From Calothrix parasitica NIES-267 (GTDB taxonomy: Bacteria > Cyanobacteriota > Cyanobacteriia > Cyanobacteriales > Nostocaceae): DNA of 64,000 nucleotides. Under the pieces are notes generated by a model. That model saw only the letters and a program-made list of their open reading frames with translations, was not told where the DNA came from and made no database searches. A program made the position numbers and the translations under genes. The DNA lies in NCBI RefSeq assembly GCF_002368095.1, contig NZ_AP018227.1, positions 2,770,598 to 2,834,597 of the forward strand. The letters are read 5' to 3'. Shown piece by piece: positions 38,005 to 48,023 of this stretch. Position 1 is the stretch's first letter. Each line of letters begins with the position of its first letter.

Positions 38005-38031
38005 TGTAGAGACGTAGTAGTGCTACGTCTC
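38005..38031. repeat. TGTAGAGACGTAG palindromic repeat
   Basis: TGTAGAGACGTAG pairs with CTACGTCTC after a five-base loop. The same family occurs at 42199-42226 and 45374-45403 (the last is a perfect 30-bp palindrome). Confidence 0.65.
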
Positions 38032-38050
38032 AATCAATTTATGAAGCCAA

Positions 38051-38803
38051 CTAATCGTTATTTTCGGTTAAATTTATTTCGTGGAAACCACATTCTTTAT
38101 CAGCAGCTTCTTCCCACCACCAACGACCGAGACGTTCGTGCTGGTTGGGTAATACTGGTCTGGTACATGGTTCGCAACCGATGCTAATAAAACCTTGGGA
38201 ATGCAGTTTGTTGTAGGGAACTTCATTAGCACGGATGTATTGCCATACTTGAGCGGAAGTCCAGTTAGCAAGGGGATTGAATTTGATTAATGTGTTTTCA
38301 TCTGTGGAAAAAGCTGTGTCAACTTGAATTACGGGAACGCTATTTCTGGTAGCGGGGTTTTGGTCTTTACGCTGTCCGGTAATCCAAGCGTTGACGGTTT
38401 TGAGTTTACGACGTAATGGTTTAACCTTACGAATAGCACAGCATTCTTTATGACCGTCTTGGTAAAAGCTAAATAGTCCTTTTTCTTTAACTAATGCTTC
38501 AACTTCTGCTGCTTCCGGTGAAATTACGTCTATTTTGATTCGATATTGTTTTCTAATTCTATCGATGAATTGATAAGTTTCGGGATGCAAACGACCTGTA
38601 TCAATGGAAAATACTTGAATATCTTTCTTGATTTTTGAAGCCATATCTATTAACACTACATCTTCTGCACCACTGAAGGAAATTGTAATGTTATCGAATT
38701 GTTTGAGAGCAAATGCAAGTATTTCTTGAGGACTTTTTTGCGAGTACTCGGATTCTAATTTAGTGATGTCTTCGACTATGGAAATATTATTAGCTAGTGT
38801 CAT
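38051..38803 (-). CDS. cysH: Phosphoadenylyl/adenylyl-sulfate reductase
   Basis: 250 residues. It reduces activated sulfate to sulfite with thioredoxin or glutaredoxin. The fold markers are [11 protein letters not shown] (PP-loop), [11 protein letters not shown], the [12 protein letters not shown] motif (Cys121/Cys122), the IGCEPCTRP motif (Cys210/Cys213) and the catalytic ECGFH near the C-terminus (Cys238). The CC + CxxC set is the 4Fe-4S ligand pattern of APS-type reductases, so the substrate is probably APS (inference). Strong GAGGAG ribosome-binding site. It lies downstream of sat on the same strand. Confidence 0.93.
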   Translation of the reverse strand: MTLANNISIVEDITKLESEYSQKSPQEILAFALKQFDNITISFSGAEDVVLIDMASKIKKDIQVFSIDTGRLHPETYQFIDRIRKQYRIKIDVISPEAAEVEALVKEKGLFSFYQDGHKECCAIRKVKPLRRKLKTVNAWITGQRKDQNPATRNSVPVIQVDTAFSTDENTLIKFNPLANWTSAQVWQYIRANEVPYNKLHSQGFISIGCEPCTRPVLPNQHERLGRWWWEEAADKECGFHEINLTENND

Positions 38804-38927
38804 GATTCTCCTCTCTTTTTAGTTGATTATCTGTACGGTTGGGGTAGTGGGACTACCTTGGTCGCTAGTTATAAGTAATCTGTTACTAGGGAGCAAGACG
38901 CTCCCACTACAATTGGTTTTTTAGAAA

Positions 38928-40103
38928 TTAAACAGTAGTTAGTTTCATCGAAGAAACCAAAATTTCTGCAACTTCTGGACGTGAGAATTCTGGTGGTGGA
39001 GTTTTTCCGCTTCTCAGCATTTCCCGCACTTTTGTACCCGATAGATGTATTCTTTCTTCTTTAGTACTTGGACTGGTTTTACCTGTAGCCATTGATTGGC
39101 TGCGAGTACAATAGAATGCGTGTTCAAATTTTAAGGGAGTAATTTGTAACTCGTCTACTGTAAATTCATCAAAGATATATTGCGCGTCGTAAGTGCCGTA
39201 ATAGTCGCCAACTCCTGCATGGTCGCGTCCGACTATAAAGTGGGTGCAGCCGTAATTCTGGCGTGCGATCGCGTGCATGATTGCTTCGCGAGGTCCGGCG
39301 TAACGCATGGCAGCAGGAAACACGCTCAAGCATACGCGATTTTGCGGATAATATTTTTGCATGAGTACTTGATAGCACTGCATTCGCACGTCGGCTGGGA
39401 TATCATCTGACTTTGTTTGACCAACCAAAGGATTGATGAAAAGTCCGTCAACAAGTTCTAAAGCAATTTTGGTGATATATTCATGGGCACGGTGGATGGG
39501 ATTTCTCGTTTGAAATGCTACGACCGTATTCCATTCACGTCTAGCAAATTCAACTCTACTAGCTTCAGGAGTCAAACGATAATCAAGAAAATCTTGATAA
39601 GGAACCGAATTAATAAGCTTAATCGGGCCACCAAGATAAACATTCCCTTCTTGAAGCATCGCTTTGACTCCTGGATGAGCTTCTTCGGAAGTTCGGTAAA
39701 CCTGCTGTGCTTCAAACCTTTGATTTGGTTTAAATTTGCTATTAACAGTCATTACTGCAAGTATTTCACCGTTAGGATGAGCTAAAGCAATCTCAGAATC
39801 TAACTTATATTGTTCCGCTTCAGATTCAGGAATTTGTAAAGTAACGGGAATGCTCCAAGCAAGACCGTTAGGTAAACGCATATCTCGAACGATAGAGTTA
39901 TATTCTTGCTTGTTAACAAAACCTTCTAAAGGACTGTAAACACCAGTAGCAATGCATTCTAAATCAGCAATATTGCGGATGGACAGAGTTAGACTAGGAA
40001 GGTTAGTCGCTTTCAACAGATTTTCTTTGCGTTCTTGCTCGGACAAGTAACAATTGATGAGCTTACCACCGTGGGGTTGAATTAAAGTTGTGATTTGTGA
40101 CAT
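38928..40103 (-). CDS. sat: Sulfate adenylyltransferase
   Basis: 391 residues from the ATG at 40103, which has AAGGAG 7 bp upstream; the frame continues to 40148, but those 15 residues have no support. It converts sulfate and ATP to APS. Motifs: [12 protein letters not shown] (ATP-binding, HxxH-like), [13 protein letters not shown], and [20 protein letters not shown]. Length and order match homo-oligomeric Sat proteins. Cytoplasmic. Downstream of the SLC13 permease and upstream of cysH; they form a sulfate uptake and reduction series. Confidence 0.95.
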   Translation of the reverse strand: MSQITTLIQPHGGKLINCYLSEQERKENLLKATNLPSLTLSIRNIADLECIATGVYSPLEGFVNKQEYNSIVRDMRLPNGLAWSIPVTLQIPESEAEQYKLDSEIALAHPNGEILAVMTVNSKFKPNQRFEAQQVYRTSEEAHPGVKAMLQEGNVYLGGPIKLINSVPYQDFLDYRLTPEASRVEFARREWNTVVAFQTRNPIHRAHEYITKIALELVDGLFINPLVGQTKSDDIPADVRMQCYQVLMQKYYPQNRVCLSVFPAAMRYAGPREAIMHAIARQNYGCTHFIVGRDHAGVGDYYGTYDAQYIFDEFTVDELQITPLKFEHAFYCTRSQSMATGKTSPSTKEERIHLSGTKVREMLRSGKTPPPEFSRPEVAEILVSSMKLTTV

Positions 40104-40159
40104 GATTTTACTCCTTGAATTGATAGTTGATAATTGTTCACTGTTCACTGCTCACTGTT

Positions 40160-41950
40160 TCAAAGTCCGTAGAACAAAATAATCAATGGTGGTACGATTA
40201 TGGTCATCAAGAGATTTAGTGGTGTACCAACCCGCATGAAGTCTGTAAATTTATAACCTCCTGCTCCATAAACCATTGTGTTTGTTTGATAACCAATTGG
40301 TGTCATAAAGCTGTTAGATGCTGCAAAGACAACAGCTAACATGAAAGCGAGAGGATTAAAGCTGAGTTTTTCTGCTACATTTACTGCAACTGGTAACATT
40401 AAAACAACCGCTGCATTATTGGAAATCATCTCTGTAAATATGGAAGTCAGAATAAAGAAAAATGTCAGTATCCAATAACCAGGGAGACTTCCACCGATTC
40501 CAACCAAGCCGTTTGCTAACCATTGAGTTGCACCAGACTTATCCATTGCTATACCTAAAGGGATTAAACCAGCAAGTAGAAAAATAATGTCCCAGCGTAC
40601 AGCATCATATATTTCTCTAGGTTTGAGACAACCGGTTAAAACCATCAATACAACACCAATCAGAGAACTGATGAGAATTGGTAACCAGTTAAATCCTGCA
40701 ACAATAACAACTCCTAAACCGATACCAATCGCTATTGCTGCTTTGTCCCGTCTGAGTGTTTCTAAATCTCGCTGTGTTAGAACCAATAAGTTGCGGTTGA
40801 TTTGCAGACCCAAAAGACTTTGTTTCGGACCTTGTAATAAGAGGACATCACCGAACCTCAATTGGATTTCGCTGAGTCGCTCTCGTGTAACTTCTTGTCC
40901 GCGATGAACTGCTAAAACCGTGACATTATAGCGTTGTCGAAAACGTACTTCTTTGATAGTTGAACCGATAAGATTGGAATTTGAAGGAATGAGAATCTCT
41001 GCAATCCCTTCATCCTCAGAACTCAGTTCTGCCTGCAAAGACTTTTTATTGCGGATGAATTCGGGTAAAATTTCAATACCTTCCTCATCTTTAATTTTGA
41101 GCAAATCCTCTCGACTGCTTCTAACTAAAAGTACCGAACAAGCAGGTAATTTTTTGTCTTCTAATGGTTGATGAAAGTGAGTTTCGTTAGAAATAATTTC
41201 TAATACATCTACATCAAACTTATGCTGTATACCAGTAGAATCTAAGGTTTTTCCGACTAAATTAGAACCAGGTGGAATTAGTATTTCACTAATATAATCC
41301 TTTAGACCATAGTTTTGAGTCAAGATATCATCGGTATGTTGTTTACGATTCGGTAATAACTTTGGTGCTACCACCGCTAAATAAATTAAACCGATGCTAA
41401 AGGTGACTAACCCTAATTTAGTAAATTGGAATAAGCTAAATCTACCGTATCCTAACTGTTCGGATAAACCGCTTGCTAAAACATTTGTAGAAGTACCGAT
41501 TACCGTAATCATTCCACCTAAAATAGCAGCATATGATAGAGGAATTAGTAACTTAGAAACTGAAATTTTTTGTCTTCTACACCATTCTTCCACAATGGGT
41601 AAAAATACAGCAACAACTGCAGTATTATTAATAAAAGCTGTTGTTGGTCCAACGATAAACCCTAATGTAAAAATTTGCTGAGAAGGGCGTTTACCACCCC
41701 ATTTAAGTAAGAGTTCGCTAACGATTTGAATGGCTCCAGTACGAGAAATACCCGCACTCAGAATAAACATCGCCATTACCGTAATAGTTGCAGAATTGCT
41801 AAAACCACTTATACTTTCTTCCGGAGTAATCAAACCGAGAATTGTTAAAAGTAGAGTAATAATAATTGCGACTATATCAGAAGGAACCCATTCAGCAACA
41901 AATAAAATCAATGCCAAGACAACAATGGCAAGTGTCAGAAAAATTGTCAT
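40160..41950 (-). CDS. SLC13-family permease with two TrkA-C domains (probable sulfate uptake)
   Basis: 596 residues with about 11 spans in two halves; the loop (about 200-380) carries two RCK/TrkA-C domains (EILIPPGSNLVGKTLDSTG and EILIPSNSNLIGSTIKEV). The substrate-site motifs GTSTNVLASGL and TEMISNNAAVVLML, each with the SNT/SNN-type ligand residues, are the SLC13/DASS signature. Other cyanobacterial members of this group are sodium-coupled sulfate transporters, and adjacency to sat supports sulfate here. Located in the plasma membrane. No ribosome-binding motif of note. Confidence 0.9.
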   Translation of the reverse strand: MTIFLTLAIVVLALILFVAEWVPSDIVAIIITLLLTILGLITPEESISGFSNSATITVMAMFILSAGISRTGAIQIVSELLLKWGGKRPSQQIFTLGFIVGPTTAFINNTAVVAVFLPIVEEWCRRQKISVSKLLIPLSYAAILGGMITVIGTSTNVLASGLSEQLGYGRFSLFQFTKLGLVTFSIGLIYLAVVAPKLLPNRKQHTDDILTQNYGLKDYISEILIPPGSNLVGKTLDSTGIQHKFDVDVLEIISNETHFHQPLEDKKLPACSVLLVRSSREDLLKIKDEEGIEILPEFIRNKKSLQAELSSEDEGIAEILIPSNSNLIGSTIKEVRFRQRYNVTVLAVHRGQEVTRERLSEIQLRFGDVLLLQGPKQSLLGLQINRNLLVLTQRDLETLRRDKAAIAIGIGLGVVIVAGFNWLPILISSLIGVVLMVLTGCLKPREIYDAVRWDIIFLLAGLIPLGIAMDKSGATQWLANGLVGIGGSLPGYWILTFFFILTSIFTEMISNNAAVVLMLPVAVNVAEKLSFNPLAFMLAVVFAASNSFMTPIGYQTNTMVYGAGGYKFTDFMRVGTPLNLLMTIIVPPLIILFYGL

Positions 41951-42350
41951 GTAGTTGCTGTCTTATAGTGCTTTTACGATTATGAAATCAAATTTTCTAA
42001 AAGTATTAACTTAGATTGACTGTAGAAATTGTAGAAGCACTTTTTTACTGGAATTAAAATCAACATCAGCCACCCCTTTTAATCAAATTATCTTGCGGAA
42101 AGTTGAATTGTTTTTAATTTGCCTTAGTATTCTGAGAAACTATTGATAAGCTTATGAGAGTTTCCTGAGAAGTTAATTAATAAAATCACATTTTCAAATG
42201 TAGAGACGTAGCAGTGCTACGTCTCCCGACGTTAAGAAGACAGGGAGACAAGGAGATGAAGGGGACAGACACAGAGACAAGGGGACAAGGAGAAGAGAAG
42301 ATAACTGTTCACTGTTCACTGTTCACTGCTCACTGTTCACTGTTCCCCGT
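41951..42350. other. Intergenic region with palindrome and CACTGTT heptamers
   Basis: 400 bp with the TGTAGAGACG palindrome at 42199-42226 and a run of GTTCACT heptamers at 42306-42356. The upstream part must hold the permease promoter; no CysB-type or riboswitch signal recognised. Similar GTTCACT units also fill about 40130-40160. Confidence 0.5.
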
Positions 42351-43739
42351 TCACTGTTCGCTAATTTTAATCGCTTCATCAAGTGTAGCTTCGGGATTTT
42401 CTTGTTTAGCACGCTGCACGTAATTAAGCTTTAATTCTTCTAGTAAGTCAGAAATCAACGGTTGTAATTCTTGCTGAAGTCGTTTATCTTGAAGCTGTTT
42501 GCGTAAAGCTAGTCTAAAATTATCGGTCAAATTCTCGAATAGTAAACGTCCTTGAGTATCGGCGTAAGAAGAAGCTAAAATTTCATAAGCAGTTTCAGCG
42601 ATATAGTCGGCTAATTGTTCGCTTAATTCTGCGGGAATCATATTCATTCCCGGTACATTTTTTAATACCTGGTAAAAATCCGATTGTTTCAAAGAATTTT
42701 TTAAACTGTGCTGTAAAAACACTTCTACATCCGGCTGAACTTCCGGTAAAACTCTGTAAATAACTAATTTTAAGATACGGTCTGTAATCGCATCAAAATT
42801 ATCAACTTCACCAACTTTAAGATATTCTTTTGGTTTAAATAAAGAACGTACAGCATCTCCAGATTCGACTGCATCTTGAGTTTGATTAATTAAACGTACC
42901 ATTAAAAACATTGATACGCGATTGGCTAGATAAACAACGGGTTCGTAGGTAACTTGTTCTAATATCCGACCGGTATTGATATAGCTTGATTTATGTAACT
43001 TTACTGCAACCGGAATAACTCGCAACCATTCCCATTTAGGTAATAAATATAAACCGTCATACCAATTTCTTAAAATCGCATCCCACCAACTTATACCATC
43101 TTGCTGTCGAGATACCCAGAAAGTTCTAACTAAAAGCTCAAGAATAAAAAAGACAACAAATCCAATATCGATGAACCAGAACTTATCAATAAATTGACCG
43201 TTTTCGTCTATAACGCGGTAATAATTAACTTCTAAAAGCGGACGAATTTTACTATCAAAGAAAGACAATGCTTCTTCAATTCCAACTTGACGAAAATAAT
43301 CTTGAGTCCAAAATTCAGTAAAAGATTTTCTCGCCGATAAAGTATCCATTTGATACTCCATACGGCGGTTTAATGTCGCAAATGTACTAAATTTATTTGC
43401 TGATGAAAAAGGATTTTCTGTAAGTATATCTATACTTTGTTGTCGTAAACTAGCAAATATTGAAGCTGTTGAATTAGCTTGTAAACGATTTTCCTGAAGA
43501 TGCTTTTCTAAAACATCAACTGTATTTAAATAACGTTGAGTAACCGGATGGGGTTCTATACTTTTAACCGAATCATAAGCAGTAACAGCAGGAATATGTT
43601 TTAAATAAACATCTCTCAAAGGAATATAGCTGAAATCAAATAACACTAATACAAGATTAATGACCGCAATTACAGCAATAAAATTTTTCCACCAATTGCT
43701 TTTTGAATCTTGGGATTGCTCGAAAGTAGTTTGCATCAC
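42351..43739 (-). CDS. Conserved-type membrane protein of unknown function
   Basis: 462 residues. One span at about 18-38, a soluble loop of about 150 residues, a second hydrophobic segment at about 190-215 (FWFIDIGFVVFFILELLVRTFW), a basic amphipathic stretch, then a long helical cytoplasmic C-terminus. The pattern around the second span, with FFILELLVRTFW, recalls one helix of voltage-gated channels, but no pore loop was seen, so I do not call it a channel. Start is a GTG or the next-codon ATG, preceded by AAGG. No close family recognised. Confidence 0.7.
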   Translation of the reverse strand: MMQTTFEQSQDSKSNWWKNFIAVIAVINLVLVLFDFSYIPLRDVYLKHIPAVTAYDSVKSIEPHPVTQRYLNTVDVLEKHLQENRLQANSTASIFASLRQQSIDILTENPFSSANKFSTFATLNRRMEYQMDTLSARKSFTEFWTQDYFRQVGIEEALSFFDSKIRPLLEVNYYRVIDENGQFIDKFWFIDIGFVVFFILELLVRTFWVSRQQDGISWWDAILRNWYDGLYLLPKWEWLRVIPVAVKLHKSSYINTGRILEQVTYEPVVYLANRVSMFLMVRLINQTQDAVESGDAVRSLFKPKEYLKVGEVDNFDAITDRILKLVIYRVLPEVQPDVEVFLQHSLKNSLKQSDFYQVLKNVPGMNMIPAELSEQLADYIAETAYEILASSYADTQGRLLFENLTDNFRLALRKQLQDKRLQQELQPLISDLLEELKLNYVQRAKQENPEATLDEAIKISEQ

Positions 43740-43854
43740 CTTAAAAAACTTTTTGACAATCTGAGTGTAGCAAATAGTATTGTGGGAAAGACAAGGAGAA
43801 AGTAATTATTCATCACTTATTACTTATTACTCATTACTCATTATTCATTACTTA

Positions 43855-45192
43855 TTACTTGCTTCGCATTCCAGGAATCTGTACTCCCAAAGCTACCATC
43901 AATGTAGCCATATAAGATGTTAAAGACAACCACAGCAGATGATTGCTCTGCAAATACCAAGCTATTCCAGCTACCGGAATAAATCCCAATCCCAAAGCAA
44001 TCAAAGCAGAATTACGCAGTTTCGCTCCTTCTTTTAATCCCACCGTATACCCTTCAAACATAAAAGCAACAGCACCACAAATTAGCAGCGGTAGCAACCA
44101 GTCTCTGTAACGTACAACTGATTGACTGATATCTGCATGACTAGTTAATAAACCAAAAATTGTTTGTGGAAATAGTATCGATACTGAAGCGAATATAGAT
44201 GCAATTAAGACCCCAACAAAAATAGATACTTGCAATAATGGCATCATCTGCTCGGTTTCTCCCTTACCTTTGAAATTACCAATCAAAGATTGAGTAGTTA
44301 AACCGATACCGTTAACCGTAAACTGACTTAATAGTACAATTTGCAGCAGCAATCCGTTTTCTGCAATTACTTCATTTCCCATCGCTGCACTCAGGTTAGT
44401 AAAAATAGAGTAAGCGGTAATCATAGCTAAATAGCGAATCAGAATATTGCTTTTGAGTACCACACTCGCTTTCAAAGCTGACCAATCAAAAATATCTTTC
44501 AACACGGGTAATGCTTTGTTATCTAAACTAAAAACCATCCCCATCAAAGCTACTAACAGCGATAAATAATGACTCAAACAGGTAGCTAATCCCGCTCCCG
44601 TACTTCCCCATCCCCATCGAATAATCATTAAGTAGTCCAAAACCACATTAGAAGCATTACCTACAAAAGAAATCAGTAACACCAAAACGCTCATCTCTCT
44701 TCCCAAAAACCAACCAATTAATACAAAATTAAGTAATACCGCAGGTGCAGCCCAAATGCGAGCATTGAAATAATCTATACCAAAAATTTCAATATCAGGA
44801 GAACCAGCTAAAATAGCAAAACCAAACTGTTGGATGGGATATTGAAAAACTAGTATTAAAAGAGCTATAACACCAGCAACTAAAGCACTACGTAATAGAG
44901 CTAAAACTACTCCCTTCTCATCATTTTCTCCCACAGCTTGAGCGGTAATAGCATTAGTTCCATTCCTAAAAAACTTCAAAATTCGATAGAGGTAATCAAA
45001 CAAAATGCTTGCTAAAATTACCCCTTCTAAATGACGAATATCTGCCAAATGTCCCAGAAATGCAGTATCAACTATCCCAGACAAAGGCACCATAATATTA
45101 GAGAGAATACTGACAGATGCCAATCGGTAAAAACGAGGTAAAAAGCTGCTGTAGCGAGATGGAAGCTTAAAGGATAAATTTGATGAACCCAT
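43855..45192 (-). CDS. MATE/DinF-family efflux transporter
   Basis: 445 residues with 12 hydrophobic spans. N-terminal ASVSILSNIMVPLSGIVDTAFLG is the family signature with the conserved Asp; repeated in the second half by the GLTTQSLIGNFKG region. Exports cationic drugs or metabolites with Na+ or H+. It lies downstream of map (with an intergenic palindrome between) and upstream of the unknown membrane protein, all on the minus strand. Confidence 0.9.
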   Translation of the reverse strand: MGSSNLSFKLPSRYSSFLPRFYRLASVSILSNIMVPLSGIVDTAFLGHLADIRHLEGVILASILFDYLYRILKFFRNGTNAITAQAVGENDEKGVVLALLRSALVAGVIALLILVFQYPIQQFGFAILAGSPDIEIFGIDYFNARIWAAPAVLLNFVLIGWFLGREMSVLVLLISFVGNASNVVLDYLMIIRWGWGSTGAGLATCLSHYLSLLVALMGMVFSLDNKALPVLKDIFDWSALKASVVLKSNILIRYLAMITAYSIFTNLSAAMGNEVIAENGLLLQIVLLSQFTVNGIGLTTQSLIGNFKGKGETEQMMPLLQVSIFVGVLIASIFASVSILFPQTIFGLLTSHADISQSVVRYRDWLLPLLICGAVAFMFEGYTVGLKEGAKLRNSALIALGLGFIPVAGIAWYLQSNHLLWLSLTSYMATLMVALGVQIPGMRSK

Positions 45193-45373
45193 AGAAAAGG
45201 TATTTTTTGTTAATAACTTTGAACGATGATGAGATGCATTTTTTGCAGAAGTTCAAAGCAATAAACGTCTACTTCAATTAATCTACGCTGAATTGAAACA
45301 GATAAAAGTAATAAATTGGGCACAAAAACAAATGAAAATATTAATTTCCCATTACGGTGATATTCACAAACAA

Positions 45374-45403
45374 TGTAGAGACGCGATATATCGCGTCTCT
45401 ACA
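45374..45403. repeat. Perfect 30-bp palindrome of the TGTAGAGACG family
   Basis: Each half is TGTAGAGACGCGATA. Located between the MATE and methionine aminopeptidase genes on the minus strand; could act as a transcription terminator-like hairpin. Confidence 0.7.
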
Positions 45404-45429
45404 AACCAATTCTTAAATAATCTCAATAT

Positions 45430-46251
45430 TCAACCAGCAAGAGTCAAAATTTCCACACCATCATCAGTTACAGCAACGGTATGTTCAAACTGAGCCGATA
45501 ATTTTCTATCCTGAGTAATTACAGTCCAACCATCTTTAAGAAACTTTAGTTTATAAGTACCTTCATTCAGCATCGGTTCAATGGTAAACACCATTCCCTT
45601 TCGCAACTTCATCCCGGTATTTCTTTTACCATAATGGGGAACTTGGGGTTCTGTATGGAACACTCTCCCAACTCCATGTCCAACCATATCTCTAACTACT
45701 GAGTAGCCATTTGCTTCAGCATATTCCTGAATTGCAGCGCCGATATCGCCAATTCTGCCATCGGGTTTAACTTGAGCAATTCCTCGCATCATTGATTCTT
45801 TGGTAACTTCAACTAGCTTCCTAGCTTTATCAGATACATCTCCCACCAAAAAAGTTCTAGAAGTATCCCCGTGATAACCATCTAAAATTGGAGTCACATC
45901 AATATTGATAATATCCCCTTCCTGGAGAACTTGCTTTGAATTGGGAATTCCGTGACAAACAACTTCATTAACGCTAGTACAAACATGACCCGGATAAGGT
46001 GGGTGATTGGGAGGAGCATAACCTATAGTCGCGCTAACACTACCATTTTCCTTCATAAAACGAGCTGCTTCATCATCTAATTCTTTCGTAGTAACCCCCG
46101 GTTGTACCATTGGTTCGAGATGGTTGAGGAGATTTGCAGCTAGTTTACCCACAACCCGCATTTTGTCTAACTCCCTAGAAGAAAGTAAAACAAGTCCTTT
46201 CCTGTTCTGGGTTTTATTTCCACCTATAGAAAGCAAATTTTGATTGTTCAT
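45430..46251 (-). CDS. map: Type I methionine aminopeptidase
   Basis: 273 residues with an N-terminal extension of about 20 residues before the catalytic domain (SSRELDKMRVVGKLAANLL). It removes the initiator Met. The metal-ligand and substrate residues are visible: INIDVTPILDGYHGDTSRTF (Asp pair), GHGVGRVFHTEP (His), TIEPML (Glu) and QFEHTVAVT (Glu). Cytoplasmic. Divergent from the ribbon-helix-helix gene, sharing a 130-bp promoter region with ATGCT repeats. Confidence 0.95.
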   Translation of the reverse strand: MNNQNLLSIGGNKTQNRKGLVLLSSRELDKMRVVGKLAANLLNHLEPMVQPGVTTKELDDEAARFMKENGSVSATIGYAPPNHPPYPGHVCTSVNEVVCHGIPNSKQVLQEGDIINIDVTPILDGYHGDTSRTFLVGDVSDKARKLVEVTKESMMRGIAQVKPDGRIGDIGAAIQEYAEANGYSVVRDMVGHGVGRVFHTEPQVPHYGKRNTGMKLRKGMVFTIEPMLNEGTYKLKFLKDGWTVITQDRKLSAQFEHTVAVTDDGVEILTLAG

Positions 46252-46272
46252 ATTTATAATTTCAATTTAGAG

Positions 46273-46325
46273 ATGCTATGCTATGCTAGCACAGCATAGA
46301 CTAGCAAATTTATTCTATGCTAGAT
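46273..46325. promoter_or_regulatory. Candidate operator with repeated TATGCT/AGCATA motif
   Basis: Three overlapping ATGCT units (46273-46287), the inverted pair TATGCT-N5-AGCATA (46282-46298), and a further CTATGCTAG direct repeat at 46281 and 46315. Divergent spacer between map and the ribbon-helix-helix gene. RHH proteins typically bind such direct or inverted repeats. Confidence 0.5.
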
Positions 46326-46381
46326 GCGGTAAATATTGATTTAGGATTGAAAATCGAATTAATTTAATACAGGAATTTAAT

Positions 46382-46567
46382 ATGGGTGGTAAAACAAACT
46401 TAGATAGAGTAGTAACTTATATTCCTCCCGAATTAAAGAAGGAATTAGAAGAATGGGGAGAAGAAGACGAGCGTTCGGTTTCTTGGTTGGTTGCGAAATT
46501 GATTGATAAAGCTTTGAAAGAACGACGAGAACAGCAAAAATCTGCAAAAGTGGTCAATATGCACTGA
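46382..46567 (+). CDS. Ribbon-helix-helix (CopG-like) small protein
   Basis: 61 residues. A short beta strand (DRVVTYIPPELKKELEEW) then SVSWLVAKLIDKALKERR, the usual layout of RHH DNA-binding proteins (strand-helix-helix). AGGA precedes the start by about 8 bp. No toxin partner is next to it, so it may be a stand-alone repressor or an orphan antitoxin. Candidate operator repeats lie directly upstream. Confidence 0.75.
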   Translation: MGGKTNLDRVVTYIPPELKKELEEWGEEDERSVSWLVAKLIDKALKERREQQKSAKVVNMH

Positions 46568-46774
46568 GGGGATTTTGGATTTTAGATTATTGAATTTACC
46601 ATGTTCAACACCACCGGAGAATGGAAATCCCTAGGGAATAGTACAAGTCAGCTAAATATAATTAGATAAGCGTTTTGGTGTATTTCTAAAAATTTGCATC
46701 ATTTTTAATCAGCCTTGAGAATAGCTCCTGAATTAATTTTAAAGCTATTTAATTGCTTGATAAGCTTTCATATT

Positions 46775-47767
46775 TTATCTGCGTTTCAAAAGCGGTCCAA
46801 TTATTTCAATTCGATTGGTCACAATTCCATCAAGCGGTAAATTTTTCACCTGTTGAAAATCTTCTTCTGTATCTACCTCGATTACATAAACTTTTAATCC
46901 CGCTTCTCTTGCTTTAACAAGAAAAAGATTAGAATTCCAACCTGGAAGGTATTTAAGATAGCTCGTTGGTATTCCAAAAGCATATTTTCCACAAGAATTG
47001 GAAATACTACCAGAGAATAACATTCCTAAATATTGAGGAATGCAATCTTTTGTTTCTTTTCGAGTCGGGAATATTTTTTGTACTTCCGGTACTTCTTGAC
47101 TTAATAACTGGTATCGCTCATCTCCTGAAAATAAAAAAGTATTTTTACGTTGCTCTGAAGAATATTTTTTTAAAGAATCTGCCAAAATTGTGATTGTTTT
47201 TTCAAACCTATCTTTTTGGTCAATCAGAAATTTTTTATCGGGGAATTCTTTTCTAACTTCATCAAATGTTGGCATCATTCCCCCAAATTTACCGCGAAAT
47301 GGATAAGTTTTGCCATTGTCTGCGGTATAACCATACCCAATATCTAACTTTTTCAAAGTTTGTAAACTTTGCTCGTGGGTTACTCCTTTACCTTCAGTTC
47401 GACAATCAATTGTCCAATCATGAAATACAACCAGTTGATTATCAGTAGTTGGATGTATATCAATTTCCACGATATCTGCACCATACTCAAATGCTTTACG
47501 AATTGAGGGGATAGTATTTTCTAAAAAATTATGGGTTGGTGGATAAATTCTTGTAGCGGTACAGGTATCATTATCTAAATCTTCACGAGAAAATGTTTGG
47601 TGAACTCCTCTATGAGCAATCAACGTAAATGATGATGGTTTTGGTGGTAGAGAACGGGGAATATAAATATATACAATGAGACATAGAAATCCAGTAGTCA
47701 AACCTCCTAACGATAGCAATATAAATCTAAATATCTTGCTTCCGAAAAAACTTTTTCTCTGGGTCAT
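46775..47767 (-). CDS. Glycerophosphodiester phosphodiesterase
   Basis: 330 residues with an N-terminal membrane anchor (about 13-35), so probably faces the periplasm. The TIM-barrel GDPD motifs are present: LIAHRGVH, ENTIPSIRKAFEYGADIVEIDI and VVFHDWTIDC, with the catalytic His/Glu/Asp. It cleaves glycerophosphodiesters to glycerol-3-phosphate plus alcohol. No partner genes next to it. The intergenic gap to the next minus-strand gene (47768-48023) shows nothing else. Confidence 0.9.
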   Translation of the reverse strand: MTQRKSFFGSKIFRFILLSLGGLTTGFLCLIVYIYIPRSLPPKPSSFTLIAHRGVHQTFSREDLDNDTCTATRIYPPTHNFLENTIPSIRKAFEYGADIVEIDIHPTTDNQLVVFHDWTIDCRTEGKGVTHEQSLQTLKKLDIGYGYTADNGKTYPFRGKFGGMMPTFDEVRKEFPDKKFLIDQKDRFEKTITILADSLKKYSSEQRKNTFLFSGDERYQLLSQEVPEVQKIFPTRKETKDCIPQYLGMLFSGSISNSCGKYAFGIPTSYLKYLPGWNSNLFLVKAREAGLKVYVIEVDTEEDFQQVKNLPLDGIVTNRIEIIGPLLKRR

Positions 47768-48023
47768 GATGTTTTCTACAGGATTGTAAAACCGGAGTTA
47801 ATATACTAACCCTTCACTATCTTTTGACACTCCTACGCAAAAATGTGCAAGAATAATCGATTCTGACTATCATGGCTGAGGTTGAGCAACACTTACAACG
47901 ATTGCAATCGCATTTTTAATTCTGTTTTATAAGGATATTTTTTTACTCCTATACTCAGTATTTTTTCGTAAAAAGCTCGGACTTGAGAAAAATTCCTGCC
48001 CGTTCAAATTTACTTTATTATTT

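Noticed and set aside
42351-43739. Voltage-gated ion channel call
   Set aside because: One span resembles a channel helix, but no pore loop or selectivity filter is visible.
47870-47920. Tiny frame beginning MAEVEQHLQRLQSHF
   Set aside because: Only 15 codons, no ribosome-binding site and no support for translation.
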